Of a DNA stretch of 64,000 nt, positions 16,844-26,453 are shown piece by piece. Under the pieces are notes generated by a model. That model searched no databases. It saw nothing but the letters and a program-made list of their open reading frames with translations, and had not been told where the DNA came from. Within the stretch, counting starts at the first letter, position 1; each line of letters starts with the position of its first letter. A program made the position numbers and the translations under genes. The stretch is from Rhodococcus_F sp040656415. Its GTDB lineage: Bacteria; Actinomycetota; Actinomycetes; Mycobacteriales; Mycobacteriaceae. The stretch lies in assembly GCF_040656415.1 (NCBI RefSeq), contig NZ_JBFAMC010000001.1, positions 310,001 to 374,000 of the forward strand, read 5' to 3'.

Positions 16844-19816
16844 TCACTGCCGGTTCTGCCGCGCGATGAGTTCGCTCACGCTCACGGCGGTGTCGTCGTC
16901 CGCGCGGTGTCTGCCGCTCGCCGCGTCTTCCGGAGCGGCGGGCGGCTCGTCGACGCTACGACGACGCTTCTCGTTGATTGGAACACCGTTCGGGCCCTTC
17001 GAAGGGGTGTCGCTCCTGTCTTTCTCGCGCCGACTGTCGCCGACCGGCTGTGATGCCTCCGGTTCGCTGGAACTCGGCTGCGAGGTCACTGGGCGCGGCG
17101 AGAAGGTGGGGAACGGCGGCACGGACCCAGTCTGTTTCGCTTCGGGAGACAGCCCTTGCCCAGGCTTCTCCTTGTCGGACTGACCCTCACCGGACTGACC
17201 CTCTCCGGACAAGGAGATCGCACGCCGCTGTGCTGTGGACGTGGATCGAAGGTCCGCGAGCCAACTCTCGATGGGCCGCGACTCGGTGGTGGGTCCCTGC
17301 GTCGGAGCCGCTGGGCGCGGTGGCGGTGCCGGAAGCGACTGCGACGAGGTGCTCGACGGCGTCGGGGACGGCCGCCGGGAAGCGGACTCCGACGACGCCA
17401 TGGTCCCCGGTTCCGGTGGTGGGTCGTCGTCACTGTGCTCCGGCGGGCGGGCGGGACGTCCGGTCGCCGACCGTCGAGCTTCGGTCTGGGCGTGACGCGC
17501 CTTTGTCTCGTCCTCGGAGGGCTTGCCGGGCGGCGCCTGATTGGTGACCAACGGCATTGGTTGGGTGAGGGGCTCAGGTTTTCCGGGCGTGAATGTCCCG
17601 GCCTTGCCGCGCGCGGATGAGCCGGCACCGGCCGGCATGAGTTCCGGAACGTCGGACGGCATCAAGGCGGAGTCGAGGATGGGCTCAGCCAGACCGATTT
17701 TCGCCTGGATACGCTTCATCCACGCCGGCGCCCACCAGCAGTCGTCGCCGAGGAGTTTCATCGTGGCAGGTACGAGGAACATACGGATCACGGTGGCGTC
17801 GATGACCAGCGCAGCGATCATGCCGTACGAGATGTACTTCATCATCACCAGTTCCGAGAACCCGAAGGCGCCGGTGACGACGATGAGGATCAGGGCCGCC
17901 GCGGTGATGATGCGGCCCGTGTGCGCGGTGCCGATACGGATCGATTCCGCCGTACTCGCCCCTTGGGCTCTCGCCTCCACCATCCGCGAGAGCAGGAAGA
18001 CCTCGTAGTCGGTGGACAGGCCGTAGACGATCGCGATGATCAGCACCAGGATGGGAGAACTGATCGGTCCCGGAGTGAAGTTCAGCCAAGAAGAACCATG
18101 ACCGTCGATGAAGATCCACGTCAGGATGCCGAGCGTGGACCCGAGGCCCAGCGCACTCATCAGGGCGGCCTTGATGGGCAGCACCAGCGAGCCGAACGTG
18201 AGGAACATCAGCAGCGTCGTCACGAACAGGACCAGGACCACCATCGCGGGCAGGTGGTCGAGCAGCGCGGCGATGCTGTCTTGCTCGATCGCCGGAGTCC
18301 CGCCCACCAGCACCTGCACACCGTCGGGATTGTCCATGGCACGGAGGTAGTCGATGGCCGGCTTCGAATCGTTGCGGTCGACCAGGCCGGCTTTGAGGAC
18401 GACGACGCCGTCCGTTGTGGGCCCTTCAGGAGTGAATCTCTCGATCAAGCCAGGTGCCTCGCTGGCATCCCTGATGATCTCGCCGAGTTGCTGGTTGTCC
18501 GCGTCGGACACGACAAGTTTCAGCGGTTCGGTGCGCAGAGACGGGAAGATCTCGTCGAACTCTTCCTGCGCCTCGCGAGTCGGATTGTTCGGGGGAAGAT
18601 ACGTCTCGTTGATGCCTCCGAACCTGATCCCTGTCAGCGGGATGATCAACAGGAGGAGGCCCACGACGATGGGGATGGTGACCTTGAGCGGGTTCCGCAT
18701 CACCCAACGAGTGAGGCGGCCCCAGATGCTCGCCTCGATCTGTTCGGCGTTCTTGGTCTGACGGAGACGGTCCAGGGTAAGCGAGTCGACCCGCTTACCG
18801 AGGATGCCCAGGATCGCAGGCAGGATCGTGATGGACGTCAGAGCGGCGAGTCCCACTGTCGCGATCGCGCCGTAGGCGACCGACTTCAAGAAGCCCTGCG
18901 GGAAGATCATCAGCCCACCGAGGCTGACCATGATCATCGTTGCGGAGAAGACCACGGTGCGGCCCGCGGTCATCACCGTTCTACGTATGGCGGAGGGGGT
19001 GTCGTGCCCCTCCGCCATCTCTTCTCGGAATCGGCTGACGATGAACAACCCGTAGTCGATGGCCAGGCCCAGTCCCACCAGAGAGACCACGGGTGCGACG
19101 AACGAGTTGACCTCGGTGAAATTGGTGAACAGACGGACGATGCCGTTGGCGCCGACGACGGTCAGACCACCGATGATCAGCGGCAGCGCCGCCGCGACGA
19201 CACCACCGAACACGAAGAACAGAAGGATGCCGACAGCGGGGATCGCCAACAGTTCCATGCGGCGAATGTCGTTGGCCATCGTGTCGTTCAACGCCCTGGC
19301 AACGGGCTGGAGCCCGGAGAGTTGCACGTCGACACCGTCGATGTAGAACTCGTCCTTGACGTCACTGAAGTTATTCGTGACCTCGGTGTCGTTGTCTCCG
19401 ACGATCGCGACACTCTCGATTGCGTGCTGTTTGTCGGCATCCGACGCGGCCGCAAGTCGCGGCGCGTTGCCCACCTCGAAGTAGCCGCCGTTGATCCTGA
19501 GGATCTTGTCCGGGTGGTTCGTGACCAGCGCTTCGAGGTTCTCGACGATCTTCGCCTGGAATTCCGGATCGTCGACCGTCTTGCCCTCTGGCGCCGTATA
19601 CATCGCCACGACATCGCTGGTGGTGTCTCGGCCGAATGTGCTGTCAGCCAACTTGGCTGCTGCGACCGACTCCGAACCCGGGTCGTCCCAGCCGCTCTGG
19701 CTGAGATGGTCACCGAGACTCAGGCCATAGGCAGCCAAACCGAGCAAAAAGGCAACCATGATGCCGATGACGGTGAATCGGGCCCGGTAGACAATGCTTC
19801 CCCAGCTCGCGAACAC
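16844..19816 (-). CDS. mmpL3: MmpL3-type RND transporter, trehalose monomycolate exporter
   Basis: This 990-residue inner-membrane protein has twelve helices and two periplasmic porter domains (about residues 35-180 and 400-540). The proton-relay Asp-Tyr pairs are at Asp254-Tyr255 (LGLAIDYGLF) and Asp603-Tyr604 (YGLSTDYEVF), as in M. tuberculosis MmpL3. A cytoplasmic tail of about 260 residues rich in Pro, Ser, Glu and Lys follows residue 725. It flips or exports trehalose monomycolate for the outer membrane. Its GTG start lies 11 bp after the NYN-protein gene, with a GGAG site overlapping that stop. The order trmB, Rv0207c-like, mmpL3 is the mycobacterial one, which supports orthology. Confidence 0.93.
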   Translation of the reverse strand: MFASWGSIVYRARFTVIGIMVAFLLGLAAYGLSLGDHLSQSGWDDPGSESVAAAKLADSTFGRDTTSDVVAMYTAPEGKTVDDPEFQAKIVENLEALVTNHPDKILRINGGYFEVGNAPRLAAASDADKQHAIESVAIVGDNDTEVTNNFSDVKDEFYIDGVDVQLSGLQPVARALNDTMANDIRRMELLAIPAVGILLFFVFGGVVAAALPLIIGGLTVVGANGIVRLFTNFTEVNSFVAPVVSLVGLGLAIDYGLFIVSRFREEMAEGHDTPSAIRRTVMTAGRTVVFSATMIMVSLGGLMIFPQGFLKSVAYGAIATVGLAALTSITILPAILGILGKRVDSLTLDRLRQTKNAEQIEASIWGRLTRWVMRNPLKVTIPIVVGLLLLIIPLTGIRFGGINETYLPPNNPTREAQEEFDEIFPSLRTEPLKLVVSDADNQQLGEIIRDASEAPGLIERFTPEGPTTDGVVVLKAGLVDRNDSKPAIDYLRAMDNPDGVQVLVGGTPAIEQDSIAALLDHLPAMVVLVLFVTTLLMFLTFGSLVLPIKAALMSALGLGSTLGILTWIFIDGHGSSWLNFTPGPISSPILVLIIAIVYGLSTDYEVFLLSRMVEARAQGASTAESIRIGTAHTGRIITAAALILIVVTGAFGFSELVMMKYISYGMIAALVIDATVIRMFLVPATMKLLGDDCWWAPAWMKRIQAKIGLAEPILDSALMPSDVPELMPAGAGSSARGKAGTFTPGKPEPLTQPMPLVTNQAPPGKPSEDETKARHAQTEARRSATGRPARPPEHSDDDPPPEPGTMASSESASRRPSPTPSSTSSQSLPAPPPRPAAPTQGPTTESRPIESWLADLRSTSTAQRRAISLSGEGQSGEGQSDKEKPGQGLSPEAKQTGSVPPFPTFSPRPVTSQPSSSEPEASQPVGDSRREKDRSDTPSKGPNGVPINEKRRRSVDEPPAAPEDAASGRHRADDDTAVSVSELIARQNRQ

Positions 19817-19827
19817 AGATTCAACTC

Positions 19828-20565
19828 CTACTCGGCAGCACTTTTCCGCCCGACGAGCAGGGCGGAAAGCGGTCGGAATGGCTGCAACCAGGCGCCCTCG
19901 TCGGGCAGCGTGTCGAGGCTGACCCTAGGCAGTGGCTCCCGGAATACGCCGGGGATGTCTTCGAGATCGACGAAGTCCAACAGGTCGGACGCTACTGCCC
20001 AACTGGCGTGCTCACGGAATCCGATTATCTGAACCGGAATGCCAGTCGCAGCGATGTCCTCCAACGGCTCGCGGAAAGCTTGACCGTCGGCGGAAGCGAC
20101 CATGACACCGGCCAGACCTTCGCCGAGACGAAGCGAGATGTGGTCGAGCATGTCGGAATCGACGTCGCTGTCCTCATCCACCTTCGGTTTGGCGAACACC
20201 GCGAACCCCACATTACGCAAGGCCTCGACCCACGGTCTCACGACGTCGGCGCTTCCGGGCGCGATGTTGGTGAAGACGGTGGCCTCGGGCTCCAGGGTGT
20301 CGGTGCCGACCGCGGACAGTTCCGCGGTCCGGGAGAGCAGCCAGCGACCGAGCGCGTCGAATCGTGGCCGGTAGGCAGCCGTCGGCCTGCCACCGAGGAT
20401 GGAGCCGAGCCCCATGTCCAGGTTGGGTGCGTCCCAGACGAGGAGGACCCTCTTGGGGTGGCGACCGTCACGACCGCTCACCATGGGTGATTCTGACATC
20501 ACTGCGCCAGCGGTACCCAGTGGCGCCGCGTCGGCTAGATCGGAGTACTGCTCGCTGACGCTCAT
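19828..20565 (-). CDS. NYN/PIN-like domain protein, Rv0207c type
   Basis: This 245-residue protein has a predicted NYN (PIN-like) nuclease fold: VLLVWDAPNLDMGLGS near residues 38-53 with an acidic residue at the first strand, DVDSDMLDHISLRLGE as the second acidic cluster, and GVMVASADGQAFREPL as the third. Whether it cuts RNA is untested. The ATG at 20565 overlaps the trmB stop (ATGA), which decides the start against an open frame reaching 20670. It lies between trmB and mmpL3, as in mycobacteria, so a link to MmpL3 or envelope assembly is likely but not established. Confidence 0.85.
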   Translation of the reverse strand: MSVSEQYSDLADAAPLGTAGAVMSESPMVSGRDGRHPKRVLLVWDAPNLDMGLGSILGGRPTAAYRPRFDALGRWLLSRTAELSAVGTDTLEPEATVFTNIAPGSADVVRPWVEALRNVGFAVFAKPKVDEDSDVDSDMLDHISLRLGEGLAGVMVASADGQAFREPLEDIAATGIPVQIIGFREHASWAVASDLLDFVDLEDIPGVFREPLPRVSLDTLPDEGAWLQPFRPLSALLVGRKSAAE

Positions 20566-21338
20566 GCCCTGATCTTCCCCCAAATCAACTCGGTGATCGT
20601 GCTGCCGACCCGGTGAGCCTTGTCCTCGAACTTCGTCACCGGACGTTCGTGCGTCATCGGTGACTCCCAATCGAGAGAGGTCAGAAGAGGTTCCGCGTTG
20701 CCGGCGTCGGCGATCGCTTCGGCATACTCGGCATGATCTGTTGCGACATGCAACACACCGCCAGTCTTCAGTCTGCTCGCTATCAATTTAAACGTCGGGG
20801 GCTGCAGCAGGCGCCGCTTGTGATGCCGAGTCTTCGGCCAAGGGTCCGGGAAGAATACACGGACACCCGTGAGTGATTCCGGTCCGATCATGTTTTCGAG
20901 CACGTCCATAGCATCGCCGCGGAGTACCCGAATGTTAGGGATCGCGTCCCGTTCGATCTGCTGTAGTAACTGTGCGAGTCCGGGCCGGTAGACCTCTACG
21001 GCTATCAGATTCACGTGAGGTTCGGCCTTTGCCATCGCTGCGGTGGCGGTGCCCGTGCCCGAGCCGATCTCGAGAATCAGCGGGGCCTCCCGCCCGAACC
21101 ATTCGGCCGTGTCCAGGAGATTGTCCGATACATCCGCGCCGATGGACGGCCACTGCCGATCCCATGAGGCCTGCTGCGCGGCGGTCAGGGAACCCCTTCG
21201 CGAGCGGAAACTCGTTACCCTCGGATGGAGACGCGACCTCCTCGGGTCCTGCGGCTGACCCCCCTCCGGGCTGGTGGGAATGTCCTGATCGGCTTGGTTC
21301 ACCGGACCATTGTCACGCATAAGGGCCGATTCCGGCAT
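20562..21338 (-). CDS. trmB: tRNA (guanine-N7-)-methyltransferase TrmB
   Basis: This protein of about 258 residues methylates G46 in the variable loop of tRNA using SAM. The SAM site is LEIGSGTGTATAAMAKAEP near residues 92-110. The TrmB signature is VFFPDPWPKTRHHKRRLLQ near 165-183, and a Thr-Asp pair sits in HVATDHAEYAEAIAD. The first about 45 residues are poorly conserved and the start may be the ATG at 21320. It is the first gene of the trmB / NYN protein / mmpL3 operon. Confidence 0.95.
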   Translation of the reverse strand: MPESALMRDNGPVNQADQDIPTSPEGGQPQDPRRSRLHPRVTSFRSRRGSLTAAQQASWDRQWPSIGADVSDNLLDTAEWFGREAPLILEIGSGTGTATAAMAKAEPHVNLIAVEVYRPGLAQLLQQIERDAIPNIRVLRGDAMDVLENMIGPESLTGVRVFFPDPWPKTRHHKRRLLQPPTFKLIASRLKTGGVLHVATDHAEYAEAIADAGNAEPLLTSLDWESPMTHERPVTKFEDKAHRVGSTITELIWGKIRA

Positions 21339-21457
21339 ACGGGTGTGGAGTTCATCTCGACGTTTTTTGCCCGTCCCTGCTCGGCCAGCGCTGTTGCTTG
21401 CGGTGATTTGACAACGATCTGAAACAATCGGCGCGTTGCGAAAGGGGTGGCTGCGTC

Positions 21458-22474
21458 ATGGGCACGGTGGATGCCGACGGCGGGGATTTGTCGAGGCTGG
21501 TCGAACAGGTCACAGCGCTGGACCCGATGACAGGGCCCAGCGTTCGCGAGGCGGCAACCGCATCTCGGGCACCGATTCGGGTGCTGACAGCCGGTCGAGC
21601 CGGTGTGGGCAGGTCCACGGTAGCCGCGGCGCTGACCGCGACTGTGAGCACGGATGTGCTCATCGAAGAATCCGACCCGGTCGACGTGCCCGATGCGCCC
21701 GATCCGACTCTGGACGCGGACTTGGTGGTCTACGTGCTGGTGGAATCGGTACGCGACGCGGACCGGGAGGCGGTGCGGTCACTCGATCCGGCCCGTGTCC
21801 TCTTCGTGCTCAACAAGTCGGACACACTGGGCGAGTCGCGTAGTCCGGAAGACGTGTGGTCTGCGGCTGTTGCACGCGCATCGGACTGCGCGGCGACAGT
21901 GGGCCTTCCGACCTTGCCGCTGATCGGTTCGCTTGCGGTCATCGGAGAACCATCGGACGCGGACCTAGCCGTTTTGCGGACCAGCCCCGGCGACCTCGAA
22001 GTTCGTTGGGGAGTTCACGCTGTGGCATGCGCCAAGGTGGCCATCGAGGCGAACCCGGAACTCGACGCCGACGGGATCGATGCTGTCTTGCGTGACGCGA
22101 GCGGGATCGGCTCGGTGACGACCGCTGTTGCCGACCTTGTCGATGGAATCCGGGCGCGGCGGGCCGCGGAATTGCTCGAGGCCCTGCGCGCACCTTCGAT
22201 GCGTAACAGTTCAGCGCGCGGCGTGCTGGAGAAGTATCTCGCCGGGGACGAGGCCATCGCACTCGCAGCCGAAGCAGCGCGACTGCATCTTCGGGTCCGG
22301 CCCCCGGTCGCACACGATCGTCCGCGAACCGCCGATGATGCGCTCCGGTGTGCCGACTGGTGGCGAGCGCAACTCGCCCAGCAATCGACTCCACGCCAGC
22401 GACGCGCAATCGTCGACGTTCGTCGCCACTACATCCGGCTCTGGCAACAGATGAGCGGCAGTCACAGCGCGTGA
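21458..22474 (+). CDS. dynamin-like GTPase-related protein, Rv0209 type
   Basis: This 338-residue protein has a P-loop at residues 46-54 (GRAGVGRST), a strand with hydrophobic DLVVYVLVES, and a G4-type NKSD at 119-122 (FVLNKSDTLG). This marks a GTPase of the dynamin/Era-like group. The C-terminal part is helical (about 215-338). It overlaps the next gene by GTGA, so the two form a pair, as Rv0209-Rv0210 do in mycobacteria upstream of pckA. Paired bacterial dynamin-like proteins often act together on membranes; a role in membrane remodelling here is inference. Confidence 0.8.
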   Translation: MGTVDADGGDLSRLVEQVTALDPMTGPSVREAATASRAPIRVLTAGRAGVGRSTVAAALTATVSTDVLIEESDPVDVPDAPDPTLDADLVVYVLVESVRDADREAVRSLDPARVLFVLNKSDTLGESRSPEDVWSAAVARASDCAATVGLPTLPLIGSLAVIGEPSDADLAVLRTSPGDLEVRWGVHAVACAKVAIEANPELDADGIDAVLRDASGIGSVTTAVADLVDGIRARRAAELLEALRAPSMRNSSARGVLEKYLAGDEAIALAAEAARLHLRVRPPVAHDRPRTADDALRCADWWRAQLAQQSTPRQRRAIVDVRRHYIRLWQQMSGSHSA

Positions 22475-23928
22475 CGGCTCCACCGCCGCAGTTGTCGGGT
22501 CTCCCAGCCGAGACCGTTGCTGCCGTCACCCGCTGGAATCCTGTTGCCGTCGGGCAACTGGAGGCCGGTAGGGGTCCGGGGAGCACCGTGTTCGTGGCGG
22601 GGCCTCCTCGTGCGGGGAAGTCCACGCTGGTGGATGGGCTTCGCGCGCTCGACTCCTCGGCGCTCGAATTCGTGGGGGAGCCGGCCGACGCCGCCCTCGT
22701 ACTGATGGTCTTCGATGCCGCGGCGCCGCTCGGACGAGAAGAACTGTCCGTCCTCGACGCCGTCGCATCACCGGCATGCCCGGTAGTCTTCGCTCTCACC
22801 AAGACTGACGTCCACCACGATTGGTCCGGGGTGAGCAAGCGCAACCGAATGCTGTTGGCCCGCCATTCGGCGCGGTTCGCCGACGTGAAGATTCATCCCG
22901 TCACGACTGTGACCGGATCCGGCGTCGAGGCATTGCTTGCAGCCATACGTTCTGCGGCTCGAGGCGGGGCGCGAGATGGGCTTTCGGTCACCGAGACCGT
23001 GCTCGAACAGACCCGGCGGATGATCGTGTCCACTGCGCGGTCGATTGGAGAGACCGAGCCGGGTGCGCAATTGCGTACGGAACGGCTGGAGGCTTTGACA
23101 CACCGAGAGGGCCTGCGGGCCGAACGTGCTTCGCAATTGCGTGGCCAAGTCCAGTTGGCCAGGATCGAGTTGATGCACGAGGTTGCATCCCAGGTGCGTA
23201 CTACGGGAGCGACTGTCCGCGCCGAAATCGATCGTGCCCGTCCACAGTCTCTCGCCTGCTACCCGGACCGGATGGCGCAACTGATCCGCGACAAGAGCGT
23301 CGCGGTCGATGCCGCGGTGACTGCACGTCTCGATGATCTGTGTACGCACATGGGTGTGACACCGCACACAATGGAATCCGAGGTTCCGCCGGCGGACTCG
23401 CTTCTCCCGGAAAGACCCGATCGGCGGCATCGCGGGTTGGAGGACCGCATGACGATTCTGATCGGAGCGTCGCTGGGACTGGGTCTGGGCAGGCTGGCGG
23501 TCTCGCCGTTGTCGATGGTGCCCGCGCTCGATATTGCAACCGTTCCACTGACCCTTGCTCTGGGAGCGGTCGCGGCGTGGGGGCTGACGAGGTCGCGCGG
23601 ACACGCAGCGGAGCGCGTTCATGTACAGCGGTGGGCCACGGACGTGTTGGCTCAGGTCAGGTCCGAGTGGGAGCAGTTCGTTCTGGGTCGACTGCTCGCC
23701 ACCGAAGCTCAGGTCGGTGAAGCGGTCGTCGCCGAGAGCCGGGTTCGCATCCGTCAAGTGGATGAGAGGATCGTGCAGATCGACAGCGAACTCCGTGCAC
23801 TGGCTGCGAAGCGCAGCGCGCAGTTGTCTTCCTGCGAGCGTGACCTCGCTGCCGTCGAGCGTGGACTGCGGCACGTTCACAGACTGACGGTGGAACCGAA
23901 TCTTGTTGCGGAGCGTCTGAATACATAG
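22471..23928 (+). CDS. dynamin-like GTPase with membrane segment, Rv0210 type
   Basis: This is a 485-residue GTPase. Its P-loop is at residues 44-52 (GPPRAGKST) and its G4-like motif is TKTD near 110. A helical stalk of about 150 residues follows. Then come two adjacent hydrophobic segments near 328-375 (ILIGASLGLGLGRLAV and VPLTLALGAVAAWGL), a paddle-like membrane insertion. The last 100 residues are coiled coil. The GTG start overlaps the preceding GTPase stop; the frame is open 123 bases further upstream but that part is out of place. Together the two genes resemble split dynamin pairs. Confidence 0.8.
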   Translation: MTAPPPQLSGLPAETVAAVTRWNPVAVGQLEAGRGPGSTVFVAGPPRAGKSTLVDGLRALDSSALEFVGEPADAALVLMVFDAAAPLGREELSVLDAVASPACPVVFALTKTDVHHDWSGVSKRNRMLLARHSARFADVKIHPVTTVTGSGVEALLAAIRSAARGGARDGLSVTETVLEQTRRMIVSTARSIGETEPGAQLRTERLEALTHREGLRAERASQLRGQVQLARIELMHEVASQVRTTGATVRAEIDRARPQSLACYPDRMAQLIRDKSVAVDAAVTARLDDLCTHMGVTPHTMESEVPPADSLLPERPDRRHRGLEDRMTILIGASLGLGLGRLAVSPLSMVPALDIATVPLTLALGAVAAWGLTRSRGHAAERVHVQRWATDVLAQVRSEWEQFVLGRLLATEAQVGEAVVAESRVRIRQVDERIVQIDSELRALAAKRSAQLSSCERDLAAVERGLRHVHRLTVEPNLVAERLNT

Positions 23929-24022
23929 GTGCCCGAACGTCGTTCGTTGGTTCTCGGGTTCGATCCCGTTGAATTGCCGTGAATCGTGGGTGAGACTGGG
24001 CGGAAAGCGAAGGGAGGTCGCA

Positions 24023-24331
24023 ATGGCGACAGAGGGATTTGTGGTCCCGGATGTGCTGTGCATGGACCCAGATACGTTCGGCCACGACGCTGGGGCCGTT
24101 GCGCTGACGGATCCGGCATACGACGTCGACGACGACGGCTTGCTGGACACCCAAACCTTCACCACCGAACGTGCGGTAGTCATCGCCTCGGACATGGACG
24201 CAGACGGTGACGCCGACCATGTGACAGTGATTGCAGAGGATGGTGCCTACGCCTCGTGGGAGTTTCATCGAGACGGCAACGGCGTCATCAACTGGGAACG
24301 CACCGACGAGGGGGCACTCGGTAACGGCTGA
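24023..24331 (+). CDS. small acidic protein with EF-hand-like repeats (DUF6802-like)
   Basis: This 102-residue protein is very acidic and built around three short D-x-D-x-D-G-type loops: DVDDDGLLD, DMDADGDADH and HRDGNGVIN. These look like calcium-binding loops and resemble actinobacterial proteins annotated DUF6802; that assignment is from memory. There is no signal peptide or membrane segment. A strong GGGAGG seven bases before the ATG at 24023 fixes the start over one 54 bases upstream. It stands alone between the GTPase pair and pckG. Confidence 0.75.
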   Translation: MATEGFVVPDVLCMDPDTFGHDAGAVALTDPAYDVDDDGLLDTQTFTTERAVVIASDMDADGDADHVTVIAEDGAYASWEFHRDGNGVINWERTDEGALGNG

Positions 24332-24607
24332 ACGACTCGAAAATCACTCTCCAGGATCGGGAAAGGCGCCTGGAAACGTATCTGAATCGTTTCTGTGACC
24401 TTTCCAACCACGCCCGATTCCCCGAGATCGGACTCGCGGCGTTAACCTCTAGGGATAGGACACCCGGCGCCCGCGTCTTCCATGTGGCATGGACGGCCTG
24501 GCTGGACCCCGCCGAGAGGGGGAAATCGGATCGTCTGGCACTCGCTGTGAGGTTACTCTCAGTGGACGGCAGATGCGTCCGGTTCCGGCTCACCCCAGGA
24601 GAGTTTG

Positions 24608-26437
24608 ATGACCTCAGCGACCATTCCCGGTCTGAACGGAACTGACGGCACGCCCCCCACGGAGCACAGCGAGCTGCTCGCCTGGGTTCGAGAGGTTGCC
24701 GAACTCACTCAGCCCGACCGCGTAGTTTTCGCCGACGGCTCGGATGACGAATGGGATCGATTGACCGACCAGCTCGTCGCGGCGGGCACATTCACTCGGC
24801 TCAACGACGAGAAGAAGCCGAATTCGTTCGTGGGCAACTCCGATCCGTCGGATGTCGCGCGCGTCGAGTCGCGCACCTACATATGTTCGCGGGAAGAGAT
24901 AGACGCCGGTCCCACCAACAACTGGATGGACCCGACCGAGATGCGGGCACTGATGACCGATCTCTACCGCGGGAGTATGCGAGGACGCACCATGTACGTG
25001 GTGCCCTTCTGTATGGGCCCGCTCGGGGCCGACAACCCCAAGTTGGGTGTCGAGATCACCGACTCCGAGTACGTCGTCGTGTCCATGCGCATCATGACGC
25101 GTATGGGTGCTGCTGCGATGGAAAAGCTGGGCACCGACAAACCTTTTGTGAAGGCACTTCATTCGGTGGGCGCACCGCTCGCAGAGGGTCAGGCCGACGT
25201 CCCGTGGCCTTGCAACGACACCAAGTACATCACTCATTTCCCCGAGGACCGCGAGATCTGGAGTTACGGTTCCGGCTATGGCGGAAACGCCCTCCTCGGT
25301 AAGAAGTGCTACTCGCTACGTATCGCGTCGGCGATGGCTCACGACGAGGGTTGGCTGGCCGAGCACATGCTCATCCTCAAGTTGATCTCGCCCGAGAACA
25401 AGCCGTATTACATCGCGGCCGCATTCCCGAGTGCGTGCGGAAAGACCAATCTCGCGATGATCCAGCCCACAATTCCCGGATGGCGCGCCGAGACCCTCGG
25501 TGACGACATCGCATGGATGCGCTTCGGCGAGGACGGCCGTCTGTACGCGGTCAATCCGGAGTTCGGTTTCTTCGGTGTTGCGCCCGGAACCAACTACGGT
25601 TCGAATCCCAACGCGATCAAGACGCTCGAAGCCGGTAACTCGCTGTACACCAATGTCGCCCGGACCGATGACGGCGACATCTGGTGGGAGGGACTCGAAG
25701 GCGACCCCCAGCACCTGATCGACTGGAGGGGCAACGACTGGACGCCCGAGTCGGATGAGAAGGCCGCGCACCCGAACTCGCGCTACTGCACCCCGATGTC
25801 GCAGTGCCCGATTCTCGCGCCCGAGTGGGATGATCCGCAGGGTGTGCCGATCTCGGCGATCCTGTTCGGTGGGCGTCGTAAGACCACGGTTCCGTTGGTG
25901 AGCGAGTCCTTCGACTGGCAGCACGGCACGTTCCTCGGTGCCACCTTGTCATCTGAGCAGACCGCTGCCGCCGAGGGTGCCGTCGGTACGGTTCGCCGCG
26001 ACCCGATGGCCATGCTCCCATTCATCGGCTACAACGCCGGCGACTACATCAACCACTGGATCAACATCGGCAAGAACGCCGACTCGGAGAAGTTGCCGAA
26101 GATCTTCTACGTCAACTGGTTCCGTCGTGGCGACGACGGACGCTTCCTGTGGCCCGGATTCGGCGAGAACTCGCGTGTACTGAAGTGGATCGTCGACCGC
26201 ATCGAGCGCAATGCGGACGCCGAGTCCACCCCGATCGGACTCGTTCCGACGGCGGAAGATCTCGAGTTGGACGGCCTGGACGTGAACACCGACGACGTCA
26301 ACGAGGCGCTGAAGGTGAACGTCGACGAGTGGAAGCAGGAATTGCCGCTGATCGAGGAATGGTTCGACTTCCTCGGCGAGAAGGTCCCTTCCAGCATCCG
26401 CGACGAATTCGAGGCACTGAAGCAGCGCCTAGGCTAG
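24608..26437 (+). CDS. pckG: phosphoenolpyruvate carboxykinase (GTP)
   Basis: This 609-residue enzyme converts oxaloacetate and GTP to PEP, CO2 and GDP, the gateway of gluconeogenesis. It is the GTP-dependent class, shown by its length and by the active-site loop FPSACGKTNLAM with Cys277 and P-loop Lys279. Other family blocks are RRKTTVPLVSESFDW and FYVNWFRRGDDGRFLWPGFGENSRVLKWI. The ATG follows a TTG directly and is preferred for its AGGAGAG site. A perfect rho-independent terminator follows the stop. The mycobacterial orthologue is called pckA or pckG and has the same neighbours. Confidence 0.97.
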   Translation: MTSATIPGLNGTDGTPPTEHSELLAWVREVAELTQPDRVVFADGSDDEWDRLTDQLVAAGTFTRLNDEKKPNSFVGNSDPSDVARVESRTYICSREEIDAGPTNNWMDPTEMRALMTDLYRGSMRGRTMYVVPFCMGPLGADNPKLGVEITDSEYVVVSMRIMTRMGAAAMEKLGTDKPFVKALHSVGAPLAEGQADVPWPCNDTKYITHFPEDREIWSYGSGYGGNALLGKKCYSLRIASAMAHDEGWLAEHMLILKLISPENKPYYIAAAFPSACGKTNLAMIQPTIPGWRAETLGDDIAWMRFGEDGRLYAVNPEFGFFGVAPGTNYGSNPNAIKTLEAGNSLYTNVARTDDGDIWWEGLEGDPQHLIDWRGNDWTPESDEKAAHPNSRYCTPMSQCPILAPEWDDPQGVPISAILFGGRRKTTVPLVSESFDWQHGTFLGATLSSEQTAAAEGAVGTVRRDPMAMLPFIGYNAGDYINHWINIGKNADSEKLPKIFYVNWFRRGDDGRFLWPGFGENSRVLKWIVDRIERNADAESTPIGLVPTAEDLELDGLDVNTDDVNEALKVNVDEWKQELPLIEEWFDFLGEKVPSSIRDEFEALKQRLG

Positions 26438-26453
26438 TCCGCCATCGATGACA

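Noticed and set aside
17921..20032. 703-codon plus-strand open frame
   Set aside because: It is antisense to mmpL3 and the NYN gene. The translation is a low-complexity mix of Arg, Asp, Gln and His typical of the mirror frame of high-GC genes, with no domain.
23929..24000. T-arm-like GGGTTCGATCCC suggesting a tRNA
   Set aside because: The five-base T-stem does not pair, and no acceptor, D- or anticodon arm can be folded around it.
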